Assembly: GCA_029216955.1 (NCBI GenBank)
Contig: JANAVB010015600.1
Location: 39,014,274-39,078,273 of the forward strand
Origin: Iris pallida
Lineage: Eukaryota; Streptophyta; Magnoliopsida; Asparagales; Iridaceae
Length of the DNA: 64,000 bases
Direction: 5' to 3'
Below are positions 43,772 to 57,500 of the stretch, in pieces (the stretch's first letter is position 1; every line of letters starts with the position of its first letter). A program made the translations under genes and the position numbers. Below the pieces are notes generated by a model. That model did not search any database. It was not told the DNA's origin and was given only the letters and a program-made list of their open reading frames with translations.

Positions 43772-46700
43772 AAGCCTTATAACTTTGACATTTTAGCTCA
43801 ACTCGCTAATACTCCAGCTAGAATGTCCCTCTTCGAACTTCTACGTCTTTCTAAAGAGACTCGGGAGACATTAAGTGAGGCACTTCTTCAGGCTGACTCT
43901 TGTCTCGCACAATTAAAGAAGCCAGATGAAGAACCTGTTACTTGCTTACATTGCAATAGTGTATTGGAGATCATCCCGAATATCACCTTTACACAAGATG
44001 ACATGTTATTGGAGGATAATCGACATGATCGGCCTCTCTACTACACCGGTTATATCGATACGATGAAGGTAGATCGTATTCTTATTGATCCAGGGTCTGC
44101 TTTAAGCATAATGCCAAGGAGTCTGCTAGATGAATTAAAAATCCCTCTTCACAAACTTTCCAAGACGGTTACTACTATATTGGGATTCAATCAAAGCCGA
44201 AGCGAGCCGTTGGGAAAGATTCATCTGAAACTTCAGATAGGCGATTTCAGATCTAAAGTCACTTTCTATGTGATCGAGATCGTGGGATCTTATAATCTTC
44301 TCTTGGGAAGACCCTTCCTTCATGAAAATAATGTGGTGCCTTCTACTCTTCGTCAGTGCTTCAAATACATTGACAGCGATGGAAAAGTATGAAAGGAAGT
44401 TGCTGATATAAATCCTTTCCGTGGGGTCGAAGCTTATTTCAGTGATTCCCGAATGTACAAAGAGGAGTATACAACAATAGTACAAGCCATGGAAAAAGAA
44501 GATCCGCAAAGTGAGACCTTGATAATTCCTGTTAACGGTCGAACTACTCAGCAACAGTCACCTAAACCCTCTGGAGAAGGCCCCTTCATTATTCCAGTGA
44601 GCGGACGTGTCTCTCCATTACCTCAATCATCTACCCAAGACACACTGATCATCCCTGTCAGTGGGCGTACTACATTTCCTGCATCTTCGCTTACAAAACA
44701 GGACACTCTGGTAATCCCTGTTGGTGGGCGAACTACTTTTCCATCCCAAGCTTCAAGGGAGCTCACCTCTTCTGAGCCATTTGTGATCGATCTTAATCGA
44801 AACAAAATTCCTTCTCGTTCTTCTTCTCCCCCTTTAGTCATTGATTTGGCTAAGATTTCTAAGGTTCAACCTCCTTCTGAAGTAAATACTACTACTTTTG
44901 AAATTAATGAAATGTCTCCATCTTTGCAGTATATTGATGTTTGTAATCATGTTCATAATTATTTGCATTTGTTAGATGACTTGAAAACAATAACCATAGG
45001 AGTTGTACAGACTTTTCATACAGAAGTATCCTTAGAATCAGTACAAGGTTCATGCTTTCTAGTACCTAGCAGAAAACCAGGAGACACTCCAATATTCTTT
45101 TACAAAGGACCAAAAAACCCTATCAACCTTGAAGATGATGATAGAAATGATGATTCTGGAAGATTACAGTTGCGTCGTTACAGCCAGCAATCTAAAGATA
45201 TTATCAAAAATATGGGCTATGACTTCAGAACTGGCCTTAGTAATGGGAGAGGAAGAAGAATGCATGTTCGGATTCCTCCTTTAAAATATGGAAGGACGAA
45301 ATGCGGATTGGGTTATATTGCTCCTACTCCCTTTATCAATATCATCCATGAAGATCCTAAATCTGACGAGGATAAAAGATCTGATTCTTCTAGTACCTCC
45401 TCTTGGGATTCTGATACAAGTATTGGTGATTTCCACCGTAACATTTTGTCTTCCAACATGGTTTCCGTTGATGGTCCTGAAGAAGATGACGAAGACGAAT
45501 TTGAAATCTCATCCGAATCAAAACAATGGGCCCAAAGACTAGATAATCAATGGGAGTTTAGATTCGAGCAAAGAGAACCTCCAACTGAAGATAAACTCGT
45601 TCAAATAGATGTTGGTGAAGAGGGATCCCCCAAACCAATATTCATTAGTGAAAGTCTTTCAGAAACTGATAAGCAAGACATGATTAAACTTATTCGCGAA
45701 TACATCGACGTCTTCGCTTGGAGCTATGAAGATATGCCAGGACTTGATCCACAGATAGCAACTCATAAACTTAATATCATCCCAAATGCTAAACCGGTCA
45801 AGCAACAACAGCGACGATTTCGTCCAGACATTATGGATGCAATTGAAGCCGAAGTTAACAAACTCATGGCTTCTGGGTTTATTAGAGAGGAACAACACCC
45901 TGATTGGGTGGCTAATATAGTTCATGTCCTTAAAAAGACTGGCAAGATCAGAGTATGCATAGACTATCGTGATCTCAATACGGCATGTCCTAAAGACGAG
46001 TTTCCCCTACCAATTACTGATGTTATGATCAATAATACTTGTGGTTTTGAACGAATGTCGTTCATGGACGGGTATTCTGGATACAATCAAATTAAAATGT
46101 TTCCAGATGACGAGAAACACACTTCCTTCAGAACGCGATCGGTATATACTGTTATACAGTGATGCCATTCGGTCTCAAGAATGCAGGAGCAACATATCAA
46201 TGAGCTATGAGCACTATATTCCGTGAATATTTGCGGAAAACAGTCGAATGCTACGTTGATGATATTGCAGTCAAAAGTCGACAAAAAGAGGATCACATCC
46301 AAGATTTGAAAACTATATTTGATCTAATGCGTCGGCATCAATTAAGGATGAACCCTACTAAGTCCTTCTTAGGCGTCTCTAGTGGCAAATTTCTCGGCTT
46401 CGTCATTACTTCGAAAGGTATACACGTAGATCCTGAGAAGATCAAAGCCATCCAAGAGATGCGTCCTCCACGCACCTTAAAAGAGCTACGAGGATTTCAA
46501 GGAAGGATCGCTTATATCAGGAGATTCATCTCTAATCTTTCAGGACGCTGCAGACCATTCAATAAACTTTTGAAAAAAGGGGTTTCTTTCGTCTGGACTG
46601 ACGAATGTCAAAAAGCATTTGATGACATAAAACAATATCTGATGAACCCCCCAGTATTGGTACCTCCTATTTCAGGAATACCATTCCTTCTATATACCCG

Positions 46701-49040
46701 AGCAACGAGTCATTCATTGGGTGCGCTGCTCGCTCAAAAGAATAAAAATGGTCATGAACAAGCCATTTACTATCTCAGTCGTACCATAACCGGAGCTGAA
46801 CCTCGATATTCACCGGTCGAAAAAGAATGTCTAGCCCTTATGTTCGCTGTCCAAAAGACACGACATTATATCATTGGCCAGACCATTCATGTCATTTCCA
46901 GGATCAATCATATACGAGTCATGATGAAGAAACCAAGTGTTTTAAATTCTCGATTGGCTAACTGGGAAATTTTACTTGCTCAGTATGATATGCACTATAT
47001 CCCTCATAAATCGGTCAAAGGACAAGCTTTAGCTGATTTTCTGGCTGCTCATTCAATTCCAGAAAATTCAAAACTCTACGATGAAATCCCAGATGAAGTC
47101 CTAGATTCAAACCAAATTGCTGAAGAAGATCCTACTTGGCGTCTATTCTTTGACGGAACTTCAAGAATAGGTCCTAATGGTGACATTGTCGCTGGGGTTG
47201 GAATCGTTCTTGTATCGCCAGAAGGTCTTGCTATCCAAAGAGCTTATTCTCTCGATCAACCATGTTCAAACAATGTAGCTGAGTACAATGCATTGCTTAT
47301 TGGTCTTCAACTCGCTAAACATTTGAATATTCAACATTTAGAAGCTTATGGAGATTCTAAACTCATCGTCAATCAGATAAGAGGTACTTATGAAGTTCAC
47401 CATCAAGATCTAGTTCCTTACTATAGATTGGCCATATCTATGGCTTCTTCATTTGAAGGATTCTTCATCGAGCATGTTAGGCGAGCATGTAACACAGAAG
47501 CTGATGCTCTTGCTAATCTTGCGGCAGTGTTAGCTATTCCGGTTAAACGTCAACAAATGATTGTTGTTTACAATCGAGAATTATTTCATCTTGAGAACAA
47601 TCTAACTCTAGGACTTCCAGTTGATATTGAAGAATCAACATCTCACGATATCAATACAACAAGAGGATTCGGTATTGATTTAGAGTTCGACAGATTAAAT
47701 CGTAAATCATCTTCATCTTTATCTGATTCTAGTATGGAATTCATCTTCAGTAATTCAGCTGAGACTCAGAATACTGATAAAGATTGGAGACTTCCTTTCT
47801 TAGATTTTGTATTGTATGATATCCTTCCAGATAATCCGAGTGAGGCAGCATCTATTAGACGACGATCACTCAGATTTTATTACAATCATACTACAAAAAC
47901 TTTATATCGTCGAGCTTATGATGGTTTACTTCTTCGATGTATTGCTGGTGATGAGGCCCAACAAATTATCCGCGAAGCACATGATGGAATTTGTGGAGCA
48001 CATCAGCCTGGACCTAAACTTCAAGACCGTATTCGACGCATGGGTTATTATTGGCCCACTATGGTAAATGATGCTATTCAATACGCCCGTAAGTGTAAAG
48101 CTTGTCAAATCCATGCGGATTTTATCCATCAACCTTCAGAATTTCTACACCCAACAGCAGCATCATGGCCCTTCGAAGCTTGGGGCATGGATATTATCGG
48201 CCCAATTAATCCGCCGTCATCAAAAGGTCATCGGTTTATTCTCGCAATAACCGATTATTTCTCCAAATGGGCTGAAGCTATTCCTTTATCTGAAGTCAAG
48301 ACTTCTAACGTCATCAGCTTTATCAAGCATCATGTCATCTACAGATTTGGTGTTCCCCGACGCATTATTCATGATAATGGACCACAATTCGTCAGCCAGA
48401 AATTTACTCGATTCTGTAACGATCATCGGATCAACAATTTAGCTTCTACCGCATATAATCCAGCAGCTAATGGATTAGCAGAAGCTTTCAACAAGACCAT
48501 CATCAAACTCTTAAAGAAGTTTGTTTCTACTAACAAACGTAATTGGAGTGAGAAATTGGTGAATGTTTATGGGCTTACCGCACTACAGTTCGTAATGCCA
48601 CCAGATGTACACCTTTCTCTTTGGTGTATGGATGCGAAGCTGTTCTCCCATTAGAGATTCAAATTCCTTCTTTAAGGATAGCAATCGCTAATGAACTTAC
48701 CACCGAGAATAATGATCGTCTTCGACTTCAGGAATTAGAAGCTCTGGATGAAAAGCGGTTATATGCTCAACAGAATATCGAATTCTATCAAGCTAGAATC
48801 TCAAGAGCTTTTAACAAGAAAGTCAGAGTTCGAGCATATCAAAAAGGAGAACTTGTTCTTACAGTCAGACGTCCGATGACTATGAGGCACATGAGTAAAG
48901 GCAAGTTCGATGCAAAATGGGAAGGTCCATTCATTGTGAATAAAGTCTTTTCTAATGGGGCATATCAGCTTACCACTATGGATGGTAAAGTCACTATGAT
49001 GCCCATTAATGGCAAATTCTTGAAGAAATATTATGTGTAA
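43772..49040 (+). pseudogene. Tat protease-RT-RNase H-integrase (copy B), several lesions
   Basis: Order: protease (ILIDPGSALSIMP, LLLGRPFLHE); a linker with four ETLIIPV-type repeats; a G-patch-like segment (NMGYDFRTGLSNGRGR...GLGY); RT with CYVDDIAV; RNase H; second RNase H (LFFDGTSRIGPNGD, EADALANLA); integrase (HDGICGAH...CKAC, MDIIGP, HDNGPQF, NGLAEAFNK); and a chromodomain-less C-terminus ending GKFLKKYYV. Lesions relative to copy C are TGA at 44390-44392, a 1-base deletion near 46135, TGA at 46201-46203 and a 1-base deletion near 48555. Open parts are 43823-44392, 44453-46162, 46207-48654 and 48621-49040. Confidence 0.93.
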
Positions 49041-49565
49041 TATTTTCATCTGTCAAGATTGTTCTCCTATCATTCTCCAGCTAGTAAAAATACCAAAGTC
49101 ATTGTTCTTTACAAGAATCGTTTCGATATCTTTTATCCCCAGTGGAAATAGATATTCTATTTTGTATCATTTTCTTAGCAAATTTGATATCTAGAAAATC
49201 ACGTCCATATTACCTCTGAATTTTCTATCTCAGTATCATATTTATGAAAATGATATCTAGTCTTTTGATTCTCGAGTCCAAAAATTATGAAAAATTGAGT
49301 TCAAAGATATTTTTATGTCTGAATTCTATTTTTTTTTAAATCAGTATCAAACTAAGATCGTCTCTGGTTTAATATCATCTGATAGAATTACAAAGTTCAT
49401 TTGTATATTCTATTCTATTGAAATGTGTCATGTATTATTTACCTCTGAACATATTTTCTATGAATACATCATTATCAAAACAACGAAGTCAAAAATCAGA
49501 TCAAAAGTTCTCATTTGTCTTCATTCAAAATCAAAATATTGATTACAAGTGAAAATGTAAAAGAT
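49041..49565. other. Non-coding spacer between pol and the antisense frame (copy B)
   Basis: AT-rich, nearly identical to 60002-60525. No gene seen. It contains the source sequence of one filler patch at 40054-40079 (49432-49457). Confidence 0.7.
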
Positions 49566-51144
49566 CTATTTATTAGGAGTTATTAGCTCCTTAATACGAT
49601 CAAGTACAGTACTCATTTTCTCATCATGAGCTTTGCGAACTCTTTCTGCTGCTTCGACTGCGACAATTTGTTCATAAAAAATGATAATAGCAGATTGGCG
49701 ACGATTAACTTCTTCAATTTGCTCTGCCTGCATCTGCTCTCGCTCTTGTTGAAGAGTTTGACGGCGTTCAGCTTTAGATATACGAGCAGTGACGACCTCA
49801 GCCTGCTCCTTTTCCATTAAGGCAATTCGCTCCTGAAGACGAGCCAGCTCCTCTTTCAACTTCTTGAGCTCTTCAGCTTTTGATATTTCATCCTTCTCCA
49901 GAAGTTCTACTCTCTGACGAGTAGCTAATATTTCTTCACCCTTTTCTACTAACTTCTCAGATGAAGAAGCAAGAAATTCTTCTAAAGCAGCTTGCTGAGC
50001 TTGGGCTTCATGTTCCATTTGAGCGATCTCAGCCACAATCAAAGATTTAACATCTTCCTTCTTGATATCCTAGTATCTTCGGATAGTTGTCTCCAATTCA
50101 TCTAGGAGATGTTCAAAGAAGATACATTGAGTTTCACAGCCAGCATGTCGCAGTGCTAGGAGCGGGAAATTGACCACCGTTTGGAGCTCAGAGAAGGGCA
50201 TAGTTTCGTCTTTCAAGAAACGCCTGGAGTACGTATCCAGATATAAATAGATGATATCTGAATACATCCCGAGAGTCCTTGCCAATCCCGTCTCAAACCC
50301 AGGAGTTGCTGTCATTATTGAAGAAGAAGCTTGTACGTTCTCTGTCCTGGGAATTGAAGTATGTGCCGCTGGAAAAGTTGGCAAATACGAGCTCCCTTCA
50401 TCAACATCAGTCTGGATAAGTGGAGCATGAGTCGAGCTCATTGCTGCAGCAGTTCCTACTAGTCAAAGGAAAAATAATCAGCATATAAAGAAAAAGAAAC
50501 AGTAGAAACAGAATTTTAAATAAAATTCTACCAGGCTGAGGTTCATATTCTATATGTTGAGGAAGTCTCGCATCCTCTCGCAGTCGATCCATAATGGTGT
50601 CTGACACCTGCTTTATGTGACTACTACCAGCTCCAGAATTACTGAGTGCTGGAGCATTATCAGGAGATTGAGCAGGTTCAGAACTGCGCTCCATTCTATT
50701 TCCTCTGATTTTATCTTCATCATAATGAGTGGAAGTCTCAGGATGCCAATCCTCTTCCTCTTCAGCCTCTTCCTCTTTCTCAGAGCGTTCTTCTTCAGAC
50801 TCTCTTGGATCCCCAGCTTTAGGATGGGTCTCTGATCCAGAATCCATTATATTCACATCAACATCTATTTCTTGAGATGGGTGAATCTCAGGAACAGTAA
50901 CAATAGCGAGCTCAGGTTCTTGAGTTTCAATTTCCATGGACTCGGTATTGACTGCAGGTTCAGTCTCTTCTGGAATGTTAGTTTGAAGAATGATGTCTTT
51001 ACAAACATTCTTCAATAATTCATCAGCAGCTGATAGTTCAGACGTTGGCACGTCTTCATCGCCTCTGGCCGAAGAAATGTTTTCTTCAACATGAGTTTCT
51101 TCAATTTGATTAGGTTGAAAAGATGGAACTTCCGGTTGTTCCCT
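49566..51144 (-). pseudogene. Antisense frame of the Tat element (copy B), N-terminally truncated
   Basis: The minus strand encodes the C-terminal part of the protein described at 60526-63250. There is an acidic Glu/Pro/Ser segment (51051 downward), then an intron-like gap at 50456-50531 (GTAGAA...TAATAG). After it comes an exon starting near MSSTHAPLIQTD, then a coiled coil of ~130 residues (QRVELLEKDE, LARLQERIALMEKE). A TGG to TAG change at 50070-50072 interrupts it relative to copy C. The upstream part is lost at the junction with copy C gag, where the two share the four bases aact (51145-51148). Confidence 0.85.
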
Positions 51145-54100
51145 AACTCAATGCGACGCTTCGTCGGTCGGATCGACGAAGAAGGTGATATCGATTCAGT
51201 TCAATCAATTCGCCTATGAAGAAATGCAGCGGGCTAAGGGTGGCAAGCATACTTCAGCCTCTATCACCACCGCCAAATCAAAGGGACGATCTGTCTACGT
51301 CCCTAAGAATCTGTTGGCAACCAAAGATGGTGAAGTTTCTGCCACAGTGTCCATTACTAACACTGGCAAGAACTCCACTACAGGCACGCATGCTTCTGTG
51401 TGCTCGAAGACGACAGTATCCAAAAGACACGCTGACAGTGATGGCTCTTTAGCCAAATCTGTTTCCGTAGTCAATCAGTCCAGAAGTCACGCTGACAGCA
51501 CTGGCTCTTTAGCCAAGCCTGTTCCAGCGTGCATTTCCAAACCTAAAAATCACGCTAAAAGCACTGGTTCTTTAACCAAGCCTGTCTCAGCGTGTATTCC
51601 GCACGCATCATCCACCAAGTCAGCTCTCCCTGACTCAGCATGCGTACCGAAATCTGGCTCTTTAGCCAAGACTTCATATGCTGACAGTACTAGCTCCTTA
51701 GCCAAATCGTCATCAGCATATTCTAAGAAGAATAGCTCTTTAGCTATTTCTTCCTACTTGCCAAGTTCTGCTAGAACTGGGGGTAGTCTTGCTATGACTT
51801 CTCCACAAATGGCTCACAAAGTCCCTTTGAAAAGGAACAACTCTTTAGTTGTTTCTTCTGCTCCTGTAGTGTTTACTTCAGGAACAGCTTTGGCTGACAG
51901 TTTTGTTAGTCAAAGAAAAAGAAATAATCTTTTGACTATTCTTCCTTCTGGAAATTCTGTCTCAAAACTTGAACAAGTCTAAAAAGAAACATTTCTTAAT
52001 GTCTTCTTCTACGACTTCTTCAAATTGGGCACAGAATTTGTCTTTACAAAAAGGTTTGTTACCAACTCCTACTCAAGGGGATGGTTCAACTCTTCCTTCT
52101 CTGCAAATATCCAGATCAATGGAAGGAAAACTTCAAGTGTCAAAAACCAATGTTTTACCTCCAACAGATCTAAGAATGAAACTTAATCAATCCCGTTTGG
52201 GAAGCACTTCTGGTGTTAAGAAACCACACCAATCGGAAATGAAAATAAGAGATCCGGATGCAGAATATGCCAAAAATTATGTTGCTCAGATTAATCACTC
52301 TTTGTATAATCAAGAGCCGTCAAAATCCAAGGACAAGAAATACGTTCCTAATAAACAAAGATTGTTCTCAAATATACCTCAATCTTCACATACGGATTTG
52401 CGAGAACATCTTCAACAAAAGAGGAGGAATAATTCTCTGTCAAGTGACCATGACTATCATGATTGTGACTTCCAACCTAGGGTCATCATTCAATGCAGAT
52501 GTCAAACTAAACGACAGTCTGTCTTTAATCGGATCCAGGGTGAACCTATGTCTGATGAAGATGAACCTCTATTCGCTTCCATCAACATGACCTCTCGGGA
52601 TTCTGGGGGTAGAACTGATAGTCCAGATGGGGTATACAAAGGCACCAGAGCAAGAGTCCTGGCTTCTAATCAAAGAACTTCGGTTTCTGAAGACTATTCT
52701 GAATTCCTTGGAGAATCCAACTTCCCACCTCTTTCTACTGGGGGTAGTTCTCCTACAACTGATTTTGATACACAAAGCAATGATTCAGAACAAACAGTAT
52801 CATCAACAATCCCTCGTATGGTCACAACTTATATGGTGGATGGGAATACTGATTTAAACAATGAACCTTCTTCTTCGATAACTCCTCAAGAACAAAGAAT
52901 TGCTTCTTTGGAACAACAAATGAAATCTATGGCTGATACTATGAAATTAATGTATGAACTTATGGCAAACCAGCTGCAAAATCCACGGACTGTACCTGAC
53001 GCCATACCGATTGACACTGGTATAGGTCCAGTGCAAGTTCCTCCGGCAGTACAATCCAATATCCCTGGGCAAGCCCAACCAATTCCTAGCCATTCGGGAG
53101 CTGGGGGTATTGCTTATAATGCTGTCCCTCCTCCCAACTATTCTCTACAAGCTACAACTCCACAATCTTCCGGAGTCGTTACTGAAGAATTGAGGAATCT
53201 CCGAACCCAATTTGAGGCATTTAAACAGAAAGATGGTTTACAAAGGTTAGGTATCAAGCAACCTTATCCAATAGAATGGAAGCAAGTATCATATCCTCCT
53301 AAATACAAGCCTCCTACTATCTCATTCTTTGATGGAACCACTTCTCCTAGTCAGTTTATCAATCATTTTGAAGTGATGACTGACCAGCTACAACCAAGTG
53401 ACGCCCTCCTTACTCGGGTGTTTGTCGGATGTCTCAAAGGAACGGCTTATGAGTGGTATAGAAGTCTCCATGATGGGTGTATTACCTCATTTGCTGGCTT
53501 CAAACAAATGTTTCTTGAACGGTTCTATGAAGGGCTCAATGACATGACTATGTCTGCTCTTATAAGAATCAAACAGAGAAATAATAAGAGCACTGAAAGC
53601 TTCATTGAAAGATTTAGAAGAGAAGCTTTAAAAATGCCTCTTGGAACTCCCGATGCCATCACTATCGACACTTGCAAGTCAAATCTCTTACCAATCATCA
53701 GCATGTGGACAGGATCCACTCAATTCCAAGATTGGCCTTCCTTCATCGTCAGTGCCAAAGCTGCCGAAGTCATTGCCGAGACTTTCAAAGGTCTGGGGGT
53801 ACACATGAATCCCAATGAATCAGGTCAAAATACTAGCAATAGTATGCGACCTAACAATCGTAAAGGAAAAGAGACTCTCGAAGTCAATCTCCAGAGCAAA
53901 AATCAAGAAGTAATATCTACCCAAGCTACCCCAGCTCCAACAAATCAACAACCAAGAGCACCTCGCCCCAAAGAAGAATACTCTTTTGACGACGATGACA
54001 TCCTTGGTATCTTTGAATGTCTACTTAAAGGTAATAAAATACAATTACCTGAAATCAAGAAACCCGATGAAGCTGGCAAGACAGACCATCCTAAATACTG

Positions 54101-54545
54101 TCCGTACCATAGAATGTTGGGTCACACAGCTCGTACATGTTTTGTATTGAAAGGAAAAATCCAGGAAATGATCAAATCTGGAGCTGTCACTCTCACTCCG
54201 AAAGAAAAGACCGTCACCTCCAACGTTGTCTCTATACAATTCGGAGATTTTCCTCCTCAACTCCTCGAAAGCGGGATTGTTCCTATTCCCAAGGCAACTC
54301 TTGAAATCGTGAATATTCCCCCTCCACAGTCTGGAGGATTAGTACCAATCACTATTGAAACAGGAGAAATCATATGGATTCATCCCGATCTAGTGGCAGA
54401 TTTTGAATCTCCTCCCATTCAAAAGACTACTTCCCTAAAATCTAAGAAGGCCGAAAAAACTAAGTCATGTCATATGACTTCTTTCGGATCTACTTCCGAC
54501 ACAGAGCCAAAAGATAAAGGAAGAAGCACTTGCTGGTGCTACTAG
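51145..54545 (+). pseudogene. Tat gag (copy C), start codon lost and two frameshifts
   Basis: It begins at aactcaatgcgacgc, i.e. at about the third codon of gag. The start codon, primer site and LTR are absent. The sequence is otherwise like copy B, with SLAK-type repeats, capsid and CPYHRMLGHTARTC. A 2-base deletion near 51958 and a 1-base insertion near 54516 break the frame. Unlike B, it keeps CAG at the position of B's stop (KSPLLGLQKPYNFD), showing that gag and pol were once continuous. Confidence 0.92.
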
Positions 54546-57500
54546 AACAGGAAAACATTATCTAAAAGATTATTCCAAGAGTCCTGAAGATACTCCTGAT
54601 AGTCCTGAAGATGTTCCTGATATCTCTCCAGCTGACAAAGATATTCCTGATGTTCCTCGGGAGGAAGAATCATCCACTGTACCTGTTCCTTCAACTACAC
54701 CGGTTGTACCTATTCCTTCCAAGCCCACAGCACTTGAGAAAGGCAAACAACAAGTTCGCTTCGACAAACCAATCAGGAAGTCTCCTCTCCTTGGACTTCA
54801 GAAGCCTTATAACTTTGACATTTTAGCTCAACTCGCTAATACTCCAGCTAGAATGTCCCTCTTCGAACTTCTACGTCTTTCTAAAGAGACTCGGGAGACA
54901 TTAAGTGAGGCACTTCTTCAGGCTGACTCTTGTCTCGCACAATTAAAGAAGCCAGATGAAGAACCTGTTACTTGCTTACATTGCAATAGTGTATTGGAGA
55001 TCATCCCGAATATCACCTTTACACAAGATGACATGTTATTGGAGGATAATCGACATGATCGGCCTCTCTACTATACCGGTTATATCGATACGATGAAGGT
55101 AGATCGTATTCTTATTGATCCAGGGTCTGCTTTAAGCATAATGCCAAGGAGTCGGTTAGATGAATTAAAAATCCCTCTTCACAAACTTTCCAAGACGGTT
55201 ACTACTATATTGGGATTCAATCAAAGCCGAAGCGAGCCGTTGGGAAAGATTCATCTGAAACTTCAAATAGGCGATTTCAGATCTAAAGTCACTTTCTATG
55301 TGATCGATATCGTGGGATCTTATAATCTTCTCCTGGGAAGACCCTTCCTTCATGAAAATAATGTGGTGCCTTCTACTCTTCATCAGTGCTTCAAATACAT
55401 TGACAGCGATGGAAAAGTACGAAAGGAAGTTGCTGATATAAATCCTTTCCGTGGGGTCGAAGCTTATTTCAGTGATTCCCGAATGTACAAAAAGGAGTAT
55501 ACAAAAATAGTACAAGCCATGGAAAAAGAAGATCCGCAAAGTGAGACCTTGATAATTCCTGTTAAAGGTCGAACTACTCAGCCACAGTCTCCTAAACCCT
55601 CTGGAGAAGCCCCTTTCATTATTCCAGTGAGCGGACGTATCTCTCCATTACCTCCATCATCTACCCAAGACACACTGATCATTCCTGTTGGTGGGCGAAC
55701 TACTTTTCCATCCCAAGCTTCAAGGGAGCTCACCTCTTCTGAGCCATTTGTGATCGATCTTAATCGAAACAAAACTCCTTCTAGTTCTTCTTCTCCCCCT
55801 TTAGTCATTGATTTGGCTAAGATTTCTAAGGTTCAACCTCCTTCTGATGTAAATACTACTACTTTTGAAATTAATGAAATGTCTCCATCTTTGCAGTATA
55901 TTGATGTTTGTAATCATGTTCATAATTATTTACATTTGTTAGATGACTTGAAAACAATAACCATAGGAGTTGTACAGACTTTTCATACAGAAGTATCCTT
56001 AGAATCAGTACAAGGTTCATGCTTTCTAGTACCTAGCAGAAAACCAGGAGACACTCCAATATTCTTTTACAAAGGACCAAAAAACCCTATCAACCTTGAA
56101 GATGATGATAGAAATGATGATTCTGGAAGATTACAATTGCGTCGTTACAGCCAGCAATCTAAAGATATTATCAAAAATATGGGCTATGACTTCAGAACTG
56201 GCCTCAGTAATGGGAAAGGAAGAAAAACGCCTGTTCGGATTCCTCCTTTAAAATATGGAAGAACGAAATGCGGATTGGGTTATATTGCTCCTACTCCCTT
56301 TATCAATATCATCCATGAAGATCCTAAATCTGACGAAGATAAAAGATCCGATTCTTCTAGTACCTCCTCTTGGGATTCTGATACAAGTATTGGTGACTTC
56401 CACCGTAACATTTTGTCTTCCAACATGGTTTCCGTTGATGGTCCTGAAGAAGATGACGAAGACGAATTTGAAATCTCATCCGAATCAGAACAATGGGCCC
56501 AAAGGCTAGATAATCAATGGGAGTTTAGATTCGAGCAAAGAGAACCTCCAACTGAAGATAAACTCGTTCAAATAGATGTTGGTGAAGAGGGATCCCCCAA
56601 ACCAATATTCATTAGTAAAAGTTTTTCAGAAACTGATAAGCAAGACATGATTAAACTTATTCGTGAATACATCGACGTCTTCGCTTGGAGCTATGAAGAT
56701 ATGCAAGAACTTGATCCACAGATAGCAACTCACAAACTCAATATCATGCCAAATGCTAAACCGGTCAAGCAACAACAGCGACGATTCCGTCCAGACATTA
56801 TGGATGCAATTGAAGCCGAAGTTAATAAACTCATGGCTTCTGGGTTTATTAGAGAGGAACAACACCCTGATTGGATGGCTAATATAGTTCCTGTCCTTAA
56901 AAAGACTGGCAAGATCAGAGTATGCATAGACTATCGTGATCTCAATACGGCATGTCCTAAAGACGAGTTCCCCCTACCAATTACTGATGTTATGATCGAT
57001 AATACTTGTGGTTTTGAACGGATGTCGTTCATGGACGGGTATTCTGGATACAATCAAATTAAAATGTTTCCAGATGACAAGAAACACACTTCCTTCAGAA
57101 CGCCAATCGGTACATACTGTTATACAGTGATGCCATTCGGTCTCAAGAATGCAGGAGCAACCTATCAACGAGCTATGAGCACTATATTCCGTGAACATTT
57201 GCGAAAAACAGTCGAATATTACGTTGATAATATTGCAGTCAAAAGTCGACAAAAAGAGGATCACATCCAAGATTTGAAAACTATATTTGATCTAATGCGT
57301 CGGCATCAATTAAGGATGAACCCTACTAAGTCCTTCTTAGGCGTCTCTAGTGGCAAATTTCTCGGCTTCGTCATGACCTCGAAAGGTATACACGTAGATC
57401 CCGAGAAGATCAAAGCCATCCAAGAGATGCGTCCTCCACGCACCTTAAAAGAGCTACGAGGATTTCAAGGAAGGATCGCTTATATCAGGAGATTCATCTC

